Positions 29,601-39,311 of a stretch of DNA of 64,000 nt are shown here, piece by piece (positions within the stretch are counted from its first letter, which is position 1; each line of letters starts with the position of its first letter). Origin of the DNA: Bacteroidales bacterium (GTDB taxonomy: Bacteria; Bacteroidota; Bacteroidia; Bacteroidales; Paludibacteraceae); the NCBI GenBank assembly GCA_012519425.1, contig JAAYQF010000093.1, positions 43,151 to 107,150 of the forward strand. Reading direction: 5' to 3'. The notes under the pieces are model-generated. The model worked only from the letters and a program-made list of their open reading frames with translations. It was not told the DNA's origin and ran no database searches. Made by a program: the position numbers and the translations under genes.

Positions 29601-29902
29601 CTCAGGATATCTATGAAAATAAAGACAGGAACTACACCCAGGGCGAGGTCAACACCACAGTATCTGCATTGAATGCAACCATCAATACCATGCGTCCCGG
29701 CAATCTACCGGAGCCTGAAGATTTATATCCTCTGAGAACATTACTGAGACAAGCAGGCCGTTTGCTGCCAAACGAGAAAACCCCGAAGATTGCCGAAGCA
29801 ATCGAATATGCACAGATGGTGGTTGATTACGTGAATGATGGCAGCGGCACACACGATATGATCGAAAATGCCACTTCAAAATTGAGGGAAGCAATGAAAT
29901 AA
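26603..29902 (+). CDS. GH146-type beta-L-arabinofuranosidase (DUF1680) with helical C-terminus
   Basis: 1099 aa from the ATG at 26603; the track's start uses a TTG nine bases upstream. Signal peptide about 1-24 (ending ISIAQ), Ig-like domain about 35-120, then an (alpha/alpha)6 barrel about 130-680. Zinc-thiolate residues of the GH127/GH146 clan are visible: Glu and Cys in NETCCAYN near 515 and Cys in STCCGGTGSESHTKY near 585; one Cys should be the nucleophile. GH146 removes beta-L-arabinofuranose, as found in plant glycans and hydroxyproline-linked arabinosides. The last ~270 residues are helical FIVAR-like segments (Lys/Glu-rich). It is the first gene of a three-gene operon with two peptidase-like genes. 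Confidence 0.85.
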   Translation: MKHLITKTLIGSVLLLSFNISIAQKANPAGLPDERTIREVEPVEVRCPVGNVPRLPYQVWVTYAHGKSEYRQVKWTNAARQTEENQADPATHPVGTNYTITGFILGDNTTDNGYPITAGVEVVADPAETPAPCPVASTFPLNKVQLIGDNRLTCNRELAIQEIISWDVSQQLYNYRDTYGLSTDGYLRADGWDSPTTKLKGHGSGHYMSALALAFASATRVEQKNALRVNMTRMVNELRECQERTFVWNEELGRYWEARDFAPEEELRAMQGTWADFDVYKTEWEKYGYGYLNAIPAQHAALIEMYRAYNNESWVWAPYYSIHKQLAGLIDIATYIDDKAIADKALLVAKDMGLWIWNRLHYRTFVQTEGSQEERRSKPGNRFEMWNMYIAGEDGGTGESLARLSEMVSDPTEKARLLEASNFFDSPAFYDPLARNIDDIRTRHANQHIPKIISALRSYIGNENPYYYQLSRNFWEMIQGRYRYASGGVGNGEMFRQPYTQMISMITNGSPTLNETCCAYNLAKLTKDLNTFDPDDARYMDYYERLLYNQIIGSLHPTHYMTTYQYAVGLNASKPWGNRTPQSTCCGGTGSESHTKYQEAAYFFNDSTLWVSLYLPTTLEWDNKGISLQQDCEWPAEKSTIRLTSGAARFAMKLRVPYWATEGFDIRLNGTSIANSYRPSSYVSIPARNWAHHDVVEVIMPFSKHIDYGPDKPENRGSETDTDKATSSNLWMGTLMYGPLAMTATGVENWEEATLTVDSYLNNIIANGSDGSKGTHGNLYTLSVGDKTFEPDYYRDENSTHYFRIDVVSDMKAEFRAMLAKKIEDAGVFQSKTYTRSSYKILKKVLKDAKKICKNELSTQNQITSQIALIEQAQNDLITKRINKSTLTATIQAAAAKKEKDYTWDNYGVLQRSIERAYEIEQQNESQLLIDKQILTLQKDMEALVLVSSVDKNALKEVLSVAQERIKEQEAWNQLSVKVPEYAPWAPHAFRRLVWEVPKAQDIYENKDRNYTQGEVNTTVSALNATINTMRPGNLPEPEDLYPLRTLLRQAGRLLPNEKTPKIAEAIEYAQMVVDYVNDGSGTHDMIENATSKLREAMK

Positions 29903-29984
29903 CAAAGAACTGAGAAAAGACAATTTAACAGCACAACGTAACAATCAAAAAAATATCATTATCACAACTAATACATTAAAAAAC

Positions 29985-32579
29985 ATGAAACTTATTCGTT
30001 TACGCGTATTTTTTATCAGCATTTCATGCATGGTTCTCGGGCTTGGCCTTTTATCGGCACAAGCTACCGGGGCAACTGTAAATTTAGCCAGAATAACCGG
30101 TGTACAAGTATCTACATCCTTTGTCTCCGGATGGGAAAGTCTGGCAGCCATCAATGACGGATTTGAACCGAGTAGTTCGACCGACCGCAGTCATTCCATT
30201 TACGGGAACTGGAACGGTGAAGGTGATTACGGCAAATATAATTGGGTAGAATATGCATGGGACACACCCTGTCATATTGTTTCTGCATCCGTGTATTGGT
30301 TTACTGACTATGCAGGATTAGCTAAACCAACCGTTGCATACATCGAATATTGGGATGGAATGGAATGGGTACAGGTAAGTAATATCGGAACGGAGCTAAA
30401 CAAGTACAATACAATTTACACAGACATTAACGGATCTAAAATCCGTCTTTACATGAAAAGTGAGACTTCAACCGGCATCATTGAATTTAAAGTGATGGGT
30501 AATCGTATTACCGGTTGCGAACCGGATGCCATTAACACTTACATCATTGATGGAACTTCAAGAACAAAAATTAATTACGCCAGTGTAAAAACAGGAGAAA
30601 ACATCACTTTTAACCCGACAGTTACAGCACCTAATCCCTCAAGCGGACGCTGGAGATGGAAAGGTCCTGACAATTTCACATCCACCGCACAGACAGTAAC
30701 TCTAAAGAATCTGCAACCCCATCAAAGTGGTACTTATACCATTACCTATGTCAATGCTTGCGGTGCCACTTCTTCAGCTATTTACCATTTGACCGTGGCT
30801 GATAATTTTGATGGTTCAGCTTACAGCTGGCCTGCATACACACCCACTATCAATTACAATTTCCGACAAGAATTTCCTGATTTGGAAATGCCAACTGAGA
30901 ATTTAATTGACACAGAAGGTATAGCCTACACACAAAATGATCGCTGGTGGACATTTCACATGGGGAACAGACCAAAATCCGTTATCACCGAGATGGCTAT
31001 TACACCCATGTTGCAGCGCATGAATGAAGACTTCGCATACATCCGCGACGTTATGGGATGGCCACCCGATAAGCGTGTCAAAAGGGGGTATCGCAGCGCG
31101 ATTTACCTTTTAGGTTCCGGTATGGCTTTCGACGCATCCACGGACAGCACGCAATTGGGAGGATGGCAAGGTTCTATCTACCATAAAGGAGAAAATTGGC
31201 CCATGGTGTATTTATCTTATTATCCCGTATATTGTTTTGACCCGTCCTGCCCGTACACGGATAAAGATTATCAAACGGGAGGTGTAGTGCACGAAGGGAT
31301 ACATTCCGTTTTGGCCGACTTACCCGGATGTAGAAATGCCGCATGGTTCCACGAAGGTGGTAACACCTGGCTACAACAAGAGATGGAATCACGCCGTTCA
31401 AACAACTACGGTAGCATGGGATTCTTGAACGCAGGATCATATATCGCGCCCTTCATGCCCATCGAATGTTATTCCGGATGGTTGCAGGATGGCAGCTTTG
31501 GAGGTCCTTCGGCAGAAGGGGTCAATATGTATGATGGAGGCCAACAAATCTGTACATGGCGTAACCTTTTGGGAGGCGTTCAGTACTCCAACGCCTTTCC
31601 GGTGTTTTTAGCCAATACGCTGGGCGATGGTAGTGTTCCCTGGGTATGGCGTTATTGTGAAACACGCGTATTGGAAGGAATCGCCGACACCATAGGAAAC
31701 GAACAAATAAGAAGGTTGATCATGGAATACCGCGCCAAACAAGCTGTGGTTGATATGAAAAACTGGACCAACAGTATAAAGGTATTATTAAATAACAGTT
31801 TTGGAACCGGTATTGGTGCAGAATGGTCTCCGTACTGGAAAAATCCGAGTACCTGGTCAGCTACACCCTATGTTAAAACTGTGTATCAAAACGGCACCCT
31901 GATACCGGAACAAAGAACCACCCCGGGCTGGTCGGGCGGCAACCAAATTCCTTTGCGTGTGGATGCACAGGCAGATGAAATAAGCCTTGAATTTATTCCG
32001 TTAGGAGAAAATATGTCATTACAATTATGCTATCGCACCCGACAAGGAGAAATAGTATATAGCCAACCTGTATTTTGTGGTGAATGTAAACTCAAAATGG
32101 ACCCAAACAAACGTCCTTCCAATGATGTAGTATTCGCTGTGGTCAGCAATCTGAATTATGTATATGAGGGTGAAGTTACCCGCAAAGCCCACTACGACTA
32201 CCGTATAAATATAAAGAAAGGTATAACACACCTGGCTTCAATTGATAAAAGATGGTTCAATTGGGAAAACGACATCGTGGACCAAACGGCTATTCCTGTT
32301 TCACCAACCGCAATACAAAATTTCGTTGTGGAAGAAATGGATGCCAAAATATATCCGAATCCTTTAGTAGCGGATACACCACTAAAAATTGAACTAAAAA
32401 ACATTCCAAATACTCCCATCATGGTGGAAGTCAGCAGTGTAAACGGACAGTGCATTTATAAACAAACCATTCAGTCCGGAGAATTCACCTTGCCGAACGA
32501 ACTGTTCAGCAACGGAATGTATATACTTACTTTGAACAACAGTAATCACATCATTACAAAAAAAATAATAGTGCAATAA
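29985..32579 (+). CDS. Secreted HExxH metallopeptidase-like protein with T9SS tail
   Basis: 864 aa. Signal peptide about 1-26. A discoidin-like domain follows (about 28-170; NLARITGVQVSTSF, GIIEFKVMG), then an Ig-like domain (about 190-275; GRWRWKGPDNF). The middle third (about 300-640) holds VVHEGIHSVLADL near residue 436 and AWFHEGGNTWLQQ about 20 residues later, giving an HExxH zinc site with a second HE pair downstream. The C-terminus (YPNPLVADTPLKIELKN ... NGMYILTLNNSNHIITKKIIVQ) is a T9SS sorting domain. The fold recalls the DUF6055 protein at 46980. A role in cutting the protein part of a glycoprotein is inferred from the zinc motif and context. It lies 82 bp after GH146. Confidence 0.75.
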   Translation: MKLIRLRVFFISISCMVLGLGLLSAQATGATVNLARITGVQVSTSFVSGWESLAAINDGFEPSSSTDRSHSIYGNWNGEGDYGKYNWVEYAWDTPCHIVSASVYWFTDYAGLAKPTVAYIEYWDGMEWVQVSNIGTELNKYNTIYTDINGSKIRLYMKSETSTGIIEFKVMGNRITGCEPDAINTYIIDGTSRTKINYASVKTGENITFNPTVTAPNPSSGRWRWKGPDNFTSTAQTVTLKNLQPHQSGTYTITYVNACGATSSAIYHLTVADNFDGSAYSWPAYTPTINYNFRQEFPDLEMPTENLIDTEGIAYTQNDRWWTFHMGNRPKSVITEMAITPMLQRMNEDFAYIRDVMGWPPDKRVKRGYRSAIYLLGSGMAFDASTDSTQLGGWQGSIYHKGENWPMVYLSYYPVYCFDPSCPYTDKDYQTGGVVHEGIHSVLADLPGCRNAAWFHEGGNTWLQQEMESRRSNNYGSMGFLNAGSYIAPFMPIECYSGWLQDGSFGGPSAEGVNMYDGGQQICTWRNLLGGVQYSNAFPVFLANTLGDGSVPWVWRYCETRVLEGIADTIGNEQIRRLIMEYRAKQAVVDMKNWTNSIKVLLNNSFGTGIGAEWSPYWKNPSTWSATPYVKTVYQNGTLIPEQRTTPGWSGGNQIPLRVDAQADEISLEFIPLGENMSLQLCYRTRQGEIVYSQPVFCGECKLKMDPNKRPSNDVVFAVVSNLNYVYEGEVTRKAHYDYRINIKKGITHLASIDKRWFNWENDIVDQTAIPVSPTAIQNFVVEEMDAKIYPNPLVADTPLKIELKNIPNTPIMVEVSSVNGQCIYKQTIQSGEFTLPNELFSNGMYILTLNNSNHIITKKIIVQ

Positions 32580-32608
32580 ATAATCATTCATAACAATATT
32601 CAACACCC

Positions 32609-34849
32609 ATGAGAAAGCTATTGTTTTTTATCCTACTTATATCTCTGCCGGGTTTCGTATCAACAGAAAACCTGGCGGAGCTATACAAGCGTGCGGATAA
32701 TTTCCGGGTCAGGTATGACAGCTTATACAAGAATAAAATACTTGCCGTTAACCCTATTCCGGCAAGCAACGACTTTTGGTACCTGATTGAAACATCCGGG
32801 GGCACCGAGTTTTTCCTGGTAAAAACTGAACAGGGACAAGCCGGGCCTGCCTTCGACCAGGAACGTTTGGCAACGGAACTGAAGAATTCTTTTGGAAAGG
32901 ACAAAATTGAACCCTTTGCATTGCCTTTCAGAAATATCAGCTACAACAAAAACATGGACACGCTTTTCTTCAGCCTGGACAACGAAAGGTATCAATGCTC
33001 CTTGTCCGATTATCAAATTACCAAAAGGGGAAGAGAAAACACCCGAAGTGTGAGTAACGAATATTGGGGGCGATTCAACCGCGCTGACGGAACCGGCAGG
33101 GTCAGTTCACCCGACAAAGCGTACGAAGCCTATATTTCAGAAGGCAATTTGTGGGTTCATCACATAAATTCCAACACAAAAAAACAGCTGAGTTTTGATG
33201 GAACCACGGCCGACTATTATTCCTCCGAAATATTTTGGTCACCGGATTCAAAAAAGATCGTTTGCTGTAAATTTCGTCCGGGAGGAGAGAGAAAATTATT
33301 GTTGATAGCCTCCTCACCCGGAGATCAATTACAACCCAAAACGGAAACTTACGACTATGCCAAGCCCGGAGACGCACTACCCATCAGACGTCCTGTATTA
33401 TTTCATGTAGAAGAAGAGCAGAGTTATGCTTTTGAATTTCCGGGCATAGAACAACAATACAGTCTGGGACGTATTCGTTGGAACGAGGCATCAACAGCTT
33501 TCACTTTCCACTTCAACCGCAGGGGACACCGGCAATACACCATCTATGAAGGGAATACAGAAGGGACACTCAAGACATTGATTGATGAGCGCAGCAATAC
33601 CTTCATTTATTACAATGCGATTTACGACTACCGCATGAAAAACAGCGATGAAATACTTTGGATTTCTGAACGAGACGGATGGAGGCATACATATTTGTAC
33701 GACACGAGCGGAAATGTGAAAAAACAAATCACAAGTGGAGAATGGGTGGTAAAATCCGTTGTTCATGTAGATGAAGAAAAACGGGAATTAATTATCAAAG
33801 CTTGCGGACGTGATAAGAAGGAAGATCCCTATTTGGAGAAATATTATCGCGTTCATATTGACACAAGGAAGATAACGGCTCTTACTCCTGAAAACGGTAA
33901 TCATCAGGTTAAATTCAACGATGACTACACCTATATGAGTGATATCTGCTCGCGTGTGGATGCCGCTCCTGTTTTGGTAATCCGCTCAGCCGTTGACGGA
34001 AAAATATGCTATAAACCGGAACTACAGCCTGATATCAGTTCTATGCTTGCTGCAGGATGGACCCCGCCCGAAGTGTTCTCCTCCAAAGGACGAGACGGGA
34101 AAACTGATATTTGGGGCATAATCATTCGCCCATCTCACTTTGACCCCGACAAAGAATACCCTGTGATTGAGTACATCTATGCCGGTCCGCACGACTCTCA
34201 TGTACCCAAGTCATTTGGCATCAACCATTGGGGCAATGAATTGGCAGAACTTGGCTTTATTGTAGTACGAATAGACGGGATGGGTACGTTCAATCGTTCC
34301 AAAGCCTTTCATGATGTCTGTTGGAAAAATCTCAAAGATGCCGGCTTTCCCGACCGGATTGCCTGGATACGTGCCGCAGCAAAAAAATACCCACAAATGA
34401 ATATAGAAAAAGTGGGCATTTACGGAAGTTCAGCCGGTGGACAAAATGCCATGGGCGCTTTACTCTTCCATCCTGATTTTTACAAGGTTGCAGTATCTTC
34501 CTGCGGATGCCATGATAACCGCATGGACAAAATCTGGTGGAATGAACAATGGATGGGCTACCCCATCGGGAAAGAATACGAAGCCAGCTCCAACGTAGTA
34601 AATGCACATTTACTGCAAGGACAACTCATGCTGATCCTGGGCGAGTTGGACAACAATGTCGATCCGTCATCCACGCTGCAGGTAGTCAATGAGTTGATTA
34701 AACATGATAAAGAATTTGAATTTGTAATGCTCCCCAATGAGCGACACACCATAGGTGGCAAGTATGGCGAACGCAAAAGGCGTGATTTCTTCATGCAACA
34801 CTTGAAAGGCGTGACCATACCTAACTGGAACGAGAAGGAAACTCCTTGA
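32609..34849 (+). CDS. S9 family prolyl oligopeptidase / dipeptidyl peptidase IV-like
   Basis: 746 aa. A signal peptide (MRKLLFFILLISLPGFVST) is followed by a DPP-IV-type beta-propeller (about 60-490; VFWISERDGWRHTYLY-like blade near 350) and an alpha/beta hydrolase domain. The catalytic Ser is in IYGSSAGGQNAMGAL near 607, Asp in LGELDNNVDPSS near 683 and His in NERHTIGGKYG near 712. It should release dipeptides or cleave after proline in the periplasm. Prolyl activity would fit hydroxyproline-rich plant proteins deglycosylated by the neighbouring enzymes, although S9 peptidases are common. It is the last gene of the GH146 operon, and its stop is one base from the stop of the convergent sensor gene. 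Confidence 0.9.
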   Translation: MRKLLFFILLISLPGFVSTENLAELYKRADNFRVRYDSLYKNKILAVNPIPASNDFWYLIETSGGTEFFLVKTEQGQAGPAFDQERLATELKNSFGKDKIEPFALPFRNISYNKNMDTLFFSLDNERYQCSLSDYQITKRGRENTRSVSNEYWGRFNRADGTGRVSSPDKAYEAYISEGNLWVHHINSNTKKQLSFDGTTADYYSSEIFWSPDSKKIVCCKFRPGGERKLLLIASSPGDQLQPKTETYDYAKPGDALPIRRPVLFHVEEEQSYAFEFPGIEQQYSLGRIRWNEASTAFTFHFNRRGHRQYTIYEGNTEGTLKTLIDERSNTFIYYNAIYDYRMKNSDEILWISERDGWRHTYLYDTSGNVKKQITSGEWVVKSVVHVDEEKRELIIKACGRDKKEDPYLEKYYRVHIDTRKITALTPENGNHQVKFNDDYTYMSDICSRVDAAPVLVIRSAVDGKICYKPELQPDISSMLAAGWTPPEVFSSKGRDGKTDIWGIIIRPSHFDPDKEYPVIEYIYAGPHDSHVPKSFGINHWGNELAELGFIVVRIDGMGTFNRSKAFHDVCWKNLKDAGFPDRIAWIRAAAKKYPQMNIEKVGIYGSSAGGQNAMGALLFHPDFYKVAVSSCGCHDNRMDKIWWNEQWMGYPIGKEYEASSNVVNAHLLQGQLMLILGELDNNVDPSSTLQVVNELIKHDKEFEFVMLPNERHTIGGKYGERKRRDFFMQHLKGVTIPNWNEKETP

Positions 34850-34850
34850 A

Positions 34851-37800
34851 TTACACCTCCTCTTGATGCAAGTTCTGCTGAATAAATTCCATGGGCTTTA
34901 ATCCGAACTGTTTCTGGAAGCATTTACTGAAATAGGAAGGATTGCTGAAGCCCACCATATAGGCAACTTCATTGATCCTGTATTCCTTTTTCAGCAGATA
35001 GGTGGCGGCTTTCTTTAAACGTATCAGTTGCAACAATTCGTTGGGAGTGAGTCCGGTCAAACTTTTAATTTTTCCAAATAAGCCCGAGCGACTGATGCCC
35101 AATTCCTGCACCAACTGATCGATATTAAAATCTTCGTTGGCGATGTTCTGCTCCAGAATTTCGTGGGTCTTAGATAAAAACGCTTCGTCAGCCGGATTCC
35201 CGGCAATGGTCTTGATGGGCACAAATGGTAATTCGGAATACTTTTTCCTGAGCATTTCCCGGGAATCAATCAGATTCTTAACCTTAGCTTGCAAATAAGA
35301 CATAGAAAAAGGTTTTTCTATATAAGAATCTGCCCCCACATTCATCCCATCCATTTTGGAATCGACATCAGTTTTGGCAGTCAATAACACAAAAGGAATA
35401 TGCGACCACAACATACTGGTTTTTACCTCATTGCACAATTCCAAACCATCCATGTTGGGCATCATCAAATCACTGACGATAATATTGACTTCACTGGTCT
35501 GCAAAATTTTCAACGCTTCCAGACCATCAGAAGCAGTCAGGACTATAAAATTATCAGCAAAGCTGTCGCGCAAAAAATCCAGCATTTCCGGACTGTCCTC
35601 CACAATCAACACCACCTCAGCATCTTGCTCAACCTCCGTTACCTGGTCTGACACAGCTTGCACCTTATCTTCATTGTCAACAAAGACAAACCCGGCATCT
35701 TTTACCAACACACCGTCATTACCGATACTTACAGCCTGTTGCTGTCTTACCGGTAACTTGACAGTAAACACAACTCCCGAAGGATAGGCATCCGCTACTT
35801 CTATGCTTCCGGAATGCGCTTCCACCAAACTCTTGACTAAAGAAAGTCCCAAACCTGTACCTTCCTTTTTGGTACTTTGCACCTGATAGAAAGGCTGAAA
35901 AATCTTTTCCTGATCGGCAGGTGAAATCCCCGGACCATTATTGGAGATACTTATGGTAAAAAAATCTTTTTCTCTATCCAATCCACAAGATAAGTGTATT
36001 TGTCCTTTGGTAAATTTAATGGCATTGGTAAACAAATTACTGAGGATTTTTATCAATGCATCCTGATCTACTTCAGCTTCGAATTTTTTATCAGGGCAGT
36101 GCAAGGTAAAATTGATAAGGCGCTGTTCCATTGCAGGCTTGAAGCTATCCGCCACATTACACAGAAGGTTGAAAATATTATGGGTAGAAAACTGCATTTT
36201 CATCACTCCCTGGTCAGCTTTTCTAAAATCAAGCAGTTGATTAACCAGTTGCAGCAAGCGTTTGCTGTTTCTCTCAATGATATGAAAGTCACGTGCGACT
36301 AAATCAGGAAGTTGATCTGCCGCATATATTATTTTTTCGATAGGACCCATGATCAATGAAACCGGTGTTCTGATCTCATGAGCGATCATGGTGAAAAAAC
36401 TTATTTTAGCGTCGTACAGTTCTTTTTCCTTTTCCTGCTCTATCTGTCGAATGCGTTCCTTTTGCTTTTTCTCTGTCCGTTTCAAACTATACCTGATGAC
36501 GAGTACAAGAATGGCAACAAAGAGAATTAAATAGAACACTTTAAATCCCTTACTTAACCAGAACGGAGGATGTATTACCACAGCCAGGCTGGTTATCCTG
36601 TCTTCATTCCAAATACCGTCACTGTCAGAAGATTTGACTTTGAACATGTAATCACCGGGAGGCAAATTCGTATAGGTTGCCCTATTCGTTCCACCGACAT
36701 CATTCCACTCCTTGTCAAACCCTTCCAACATATACGCATAGTTGATTTTTTCAGGGGATGTATAACTCAAGGCAGCAAAATTGATGGTGAAAACATTTTG
36801 CAAATGACTCAAATCAACCCTTTGTGCAAAAACAGGAGATTGTTTTAGAAAACCCTTTCCTTTTTTGTCTTTAGATACGGGAAGTGGCTTATTAAACACT
36901 TCTATGTCTGTCACAACCACATCCGGCTTGAATATATTGACTTCAAAATCTTTGGGATCAAACGCATTAAATCCATTAGCCGTACCAATATAAATTTTAC
37001 CCCGACTACTTTTAAATCCGGAATTAACAATGAATTGTTCGCTCACCAAACCATCACTTTTTGTAAAAAAATAATTTTTATGCAAGGCATTGTCAACATG
37101 TATCAATCCCTTGGTAGTGGTCAACCAAAAAGAGCCTTCATCATCTTCTATGATACACTGGACATTGACATTGACGTTGACATCGTTTAATACAAAAGGA
37201 ATAAAGCCATCGTTTTTATAATCAAACTGACAGAGGCCGTTGGTGGTTGCAAGCCAAAGCTGCCCTTTGGAATCACAAAGCATACTGTTGACCGTATTAG
37301 ACAACAAAGCGCCTCCGGCTAATGAATCACTCACCGTATAATGTCGCCATTGATTGGTATGCGGATTCAATCTGTACACACCTTTACCCAAGGTTGCAAA
37401 CCATATCCAGTCTTTTTTGTCTTGCACGATGCTGATCGTTGTGATGTTGGTCTGCATAACTCGTTTAAATTGCCGCTTACTTCTTTCATACACGTTAATG
37501 CCACTCATGGTCCCAACCCACATTTGCTTGTTTTTATCCTTGAAAATGGCATAGATGCTTCTGTCCAAAGTGGTTTCATCATCCGACACGTGGTTATGAT
37601 GGCTAAACAAGCCGGTTTTAGTATGCAAAATATTGAGTCCTCCCGAGTAGGTTCCTATCCACAAATCATCATCATCCCAACACAGGGCATGTACGTTGTG
37701 ATAAGAAAGACTGTTTTTCCCCTTTTCGGGCATATAAGATTTGAACAGCCCCGTTTTTATGTTTAGCATATTTAAGCCTCCATCATCAGAGGCTATCCAG

Positions 37801-38909
37801 ATATTTCCATGCACATCTTCCGTAAAACCTGCAATCACATTGCCATTCACTGAATTTTGATATTGTGAATGTGAATACCTTTCAAAAAAACTGCTATTCG
37901 GAGACAGATAATTGACCCCACCAAAATAAGTACCTACCCAAATACCACCCTCACGGTCTTTCATAATCGGATAGATGAATTTATCCGACAGAGAGGTAGG
38001 ATCAATTTCATTGGACACAAACAATTGGTGGTCGCCGGTTTGAGTATTGAACAAACTGAGTCCGTCATCAGAACCTATCAACAGCATTCCGGGTTCATAT
38101 TCACAAATATCGTGTACGTGCAATATGCCGCCCGGACGATCAGCAGCAAGATAGATATTCAAACTATTATCTTGCCTGTTAAACCTGCAAATTCCTTTGT
38201 CCCAGGTTCCTAGCCAAAGCTCATGCCGGGAGTCTTCGAAAATGGAATAGATGGATATTTCATGCGATTTTTTAATATGACATACTACAAAACAATTTTC
38301 CGAAGCATCAAATGTGATGAGTGGTATATCTTGCGATCTGGGTGCTGCCCAGATCTGATTCGTTTTATCGACATAGATATGATTTACGATATCAAAATCA
38401 CTTGACGTACGTCCGTCAAAAATAACCCTATACTGTACCAATTCATTGGTGGAGGGATGATATCGAAAGATACCCTGACCACGTGTTGCAATCCACACAT
38501 TACCCAATTGATCTTCTACCATGTTGTTAACGTGGGTGCTGATGCCTACTCCGTCAGCTTCACCTTCAAACTTACGCATTGACTCATAAAGGGGATCAAA
38601 AATATAAACACCATTGTCCGCAGCAACCCATATCTCTCCACTGCTGTGCTCTAACAAATGGGTTATTACACCACCAAACATCAATTTGGAAGCATATTCG
38701 GGTGTTAAAAAATTCTTAAATTTTATTCCGTCAAAACGGACCAAACCTCCATCCGTGCCTATCCACACAAACCCATATCTATCCTGGATGATACTGTTGA
38801 CATTATTGGAAGCTAATCCTTGTTCCACTTTATAATGGCGGAAACTAAAAGATACAGCCTGCAAATCTGAAAAACAGATGCAGATGAATATCCAAAGGAG
38901 GAATCTCAT
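34851..38909 (-). CDS. Hybrid two-component system sensor/regulator (HTCS)
   Basis: 1352 aa from the ATG at 38909 (MRFLLWIFICICFSDLQA, a signal peptide); an ATG at 38945 is the alternative. The track's start at 39191 lies upstream of the probable promoter and is rejected. Order: periplasmic two-bladed sensor propeller with many Reg_prop repeats (for example YGFVWIGTDGGLVRFDG), Y_Y_Y domain, membrane segment (FYLILFVAILVLVIRYSL), histidine kinase (His in FFTMIAHEIRTPVSL; ATP-binding GTGLGLSLVKSLVE), receiver (IIVSDLMMPNMDG) and AraC-type HTH (NEVAYMVGFSNPSYFSKCFQ). It senses an oligosaccharide in the periplasm and activates the locus. It lies between the two operons sharing a promoter motif. 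Confidence 0.95.
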   Translation of the reverse strand: MRFLLWIFICICFSDLQAVSFSFRHYKVEQGLASNNVNSIIQDRYGFVWIGTDGGLVRFDGIKFKNFLTPEYASKLMFGGVITHLLEHSSGEIWVAADNGVYIFDPLYESMRKFEGEADGVGISTHVNNMVEDQLGNVWIATRGQGIFRYHPSTNELVQYRVIFDGRTSSDFDIVNHIYVDKTNQIWAAPRSQDIPLITFDASENCFVVCHIKKSHEISIYSIFEDSRHELWLGTWDKGICRFNRQDNSLNIYLAADRPGGILHVHDICEYEPGMLLIGSDDGLSLFNTQTGDHQLFVSNEIDPTSLSDKFIYPIMKDREGGIWVGTYFGGVNYLSPNSSFFERYSHSQYQNSVNGNVIAGFTEDVHGNIWIASDDGGLNMLNIKTGLFKSYMPEKGKNSLSYHNVHALCWDDDDLWIGTYSGGLNILHTKTGLFSHHNHVSDDETTLDRSIYAIFKDKNKQMWVGTMSGINVYERSKRQFKRVMQTNITTISIVQDKKDWIWFATLGKGVYRLNPHTNQWRHYTVSDSLAGGALLSNTVNSMLCDSKGQLWLATTNGLCQFDYKNDGFIPFVLNDVNVNVNVQCIIEDDEGSFWLTTTKGLIHVDNALHKNYFFTKSDGLVSEQFIVNSGFKSSRGKIYIGTANGFNAFDPKDFEVNIFKPDVVVTDIEVFNKPLPVSKDKKGKGFLKQSPVFAQRVDLSHLQNVFTINFAALSYTSPEKINYAYMLEGFDKEWNDVGGTNRATYTNLPPGDYMFKVKSSDSDGIWNEDRITSLAVVIHPPFWLSKGFKVFYLILFVAILVLVIRYSLKRTEKKQKERIRQIEQEKEKELYDAKISFFTMIAHEIRTPVSLIMGPIEKIIYAADQLPDLVARDFHIIERNSKRLLQLVNQLLDFRKADQGVMKMQFSTHNIFNLLCNVADSFKPAMEQRLINFTLHCPDKKFEAEVDQDALIKILSNLFTNAIKFTKGQIHLSCGLDREKDFFTISISNNGPGISPADQEKIFQPFYQVQSTKKEGTGLGLSLVKSLVEAHSGSIEVADAYPSGVVFTVKLPVRQQQAVSIGNDGVLVKDAGFVFVDNEDKVQAVSDQVTEVEQDAEVVLIVEDSPEMLDFLRDSFADNFIVLTASDGLEALKILQTSEVNIIVSDLMMPNMDGLELCNEVKTSMLWSHIPFVLLTAKTDVDSKMDGMNVGADSYIEKPFSMSYLQAKVKNLIDSREMLRKKYSELPFVPIKTIAGNPADEAFLSKTHEILEQNIANEDFNIDQLVQELGISRSGLFGKIKSLTGLTPNELLQLIRLKKAATYLLKKEYRINEVAYMVGFSNPSYFSKCFQKQFGLKPMEFIQQNLHQEEV

Positions 38910-38995
38910 TTTTTTTTGAAGCAATATGAGGTCTCTTAGTCGCATTTTGATGAAGTTACTTGCTTTCTTTTTATACAAATTGAGGCACAATAATA

Positions 38996-39024
38996 CAAAA
39001 TTATATACAAATTGTTCTACCCAA
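38996..39024 (-). promoter_or_regulatory. Probable promoter of the HTCS gene
   Basis: On the minus strand TAATTTTG (complement of 38996-39003) is preceded at 18 bp by TTG (complement of 39022-39024). Its position inside the track's extended ORF supports the shorter translation start at 38909 or 38945. Confidence 0.5.
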
Positions 39025-39146
39025 TCATCAAAATTGATCCAATTCCTCCGTAATAATGCACGATTATTTTTTGTGAAATCTACAAATTTTCCTGTTTGAC
39101 CCTTATTGTGCATATTAATAAATTTATGTAACCTTGAGTTTTTTTC

Positions 39147-39246
39147 ACATTTACTCACTTTAATAAGGATGTCAGCAATGCTACTAAACACAGTGTTTGG
39201 GGCTTTCGTGGACTAATTTTGCATCTTTTTAGACAAAAATTAAATA
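39147..39246 (+). promoter_or_regulatory. Promoter of the GH27/SusC/SusD operon (HTCS-type)
   Basis: The -7 box TAATTTTG is at 39214-39221, in a 38-bp block (39209-39246) identical to 26494-26531. The upstream box ACATTTACTCA begins at 39147, 67 bp before the -7 box. The 5' leader is about 85 nt. The paired conservation of both elements at the two operons suggests a common activator. Confidence 0.65.
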
Positions 39247-39311
39247 TTTACAACAAAAAAAACGCTTGCTTTGTATATTGTAATTCAGGCTCATTTTAAA
39301 TACTTGGTTTC

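Noticed and set aside
34846-34853. Stops of the S9 peptidase and HTCS genes one base apart
   Set aside because: Tight convergent ends are common and need no special explanation.
38910-39191. N-terminal extension of the HTCS to 39191
   Set aside because: The extension precedes a clear signal peptide, and a probable promoter for the gene lies inside it.
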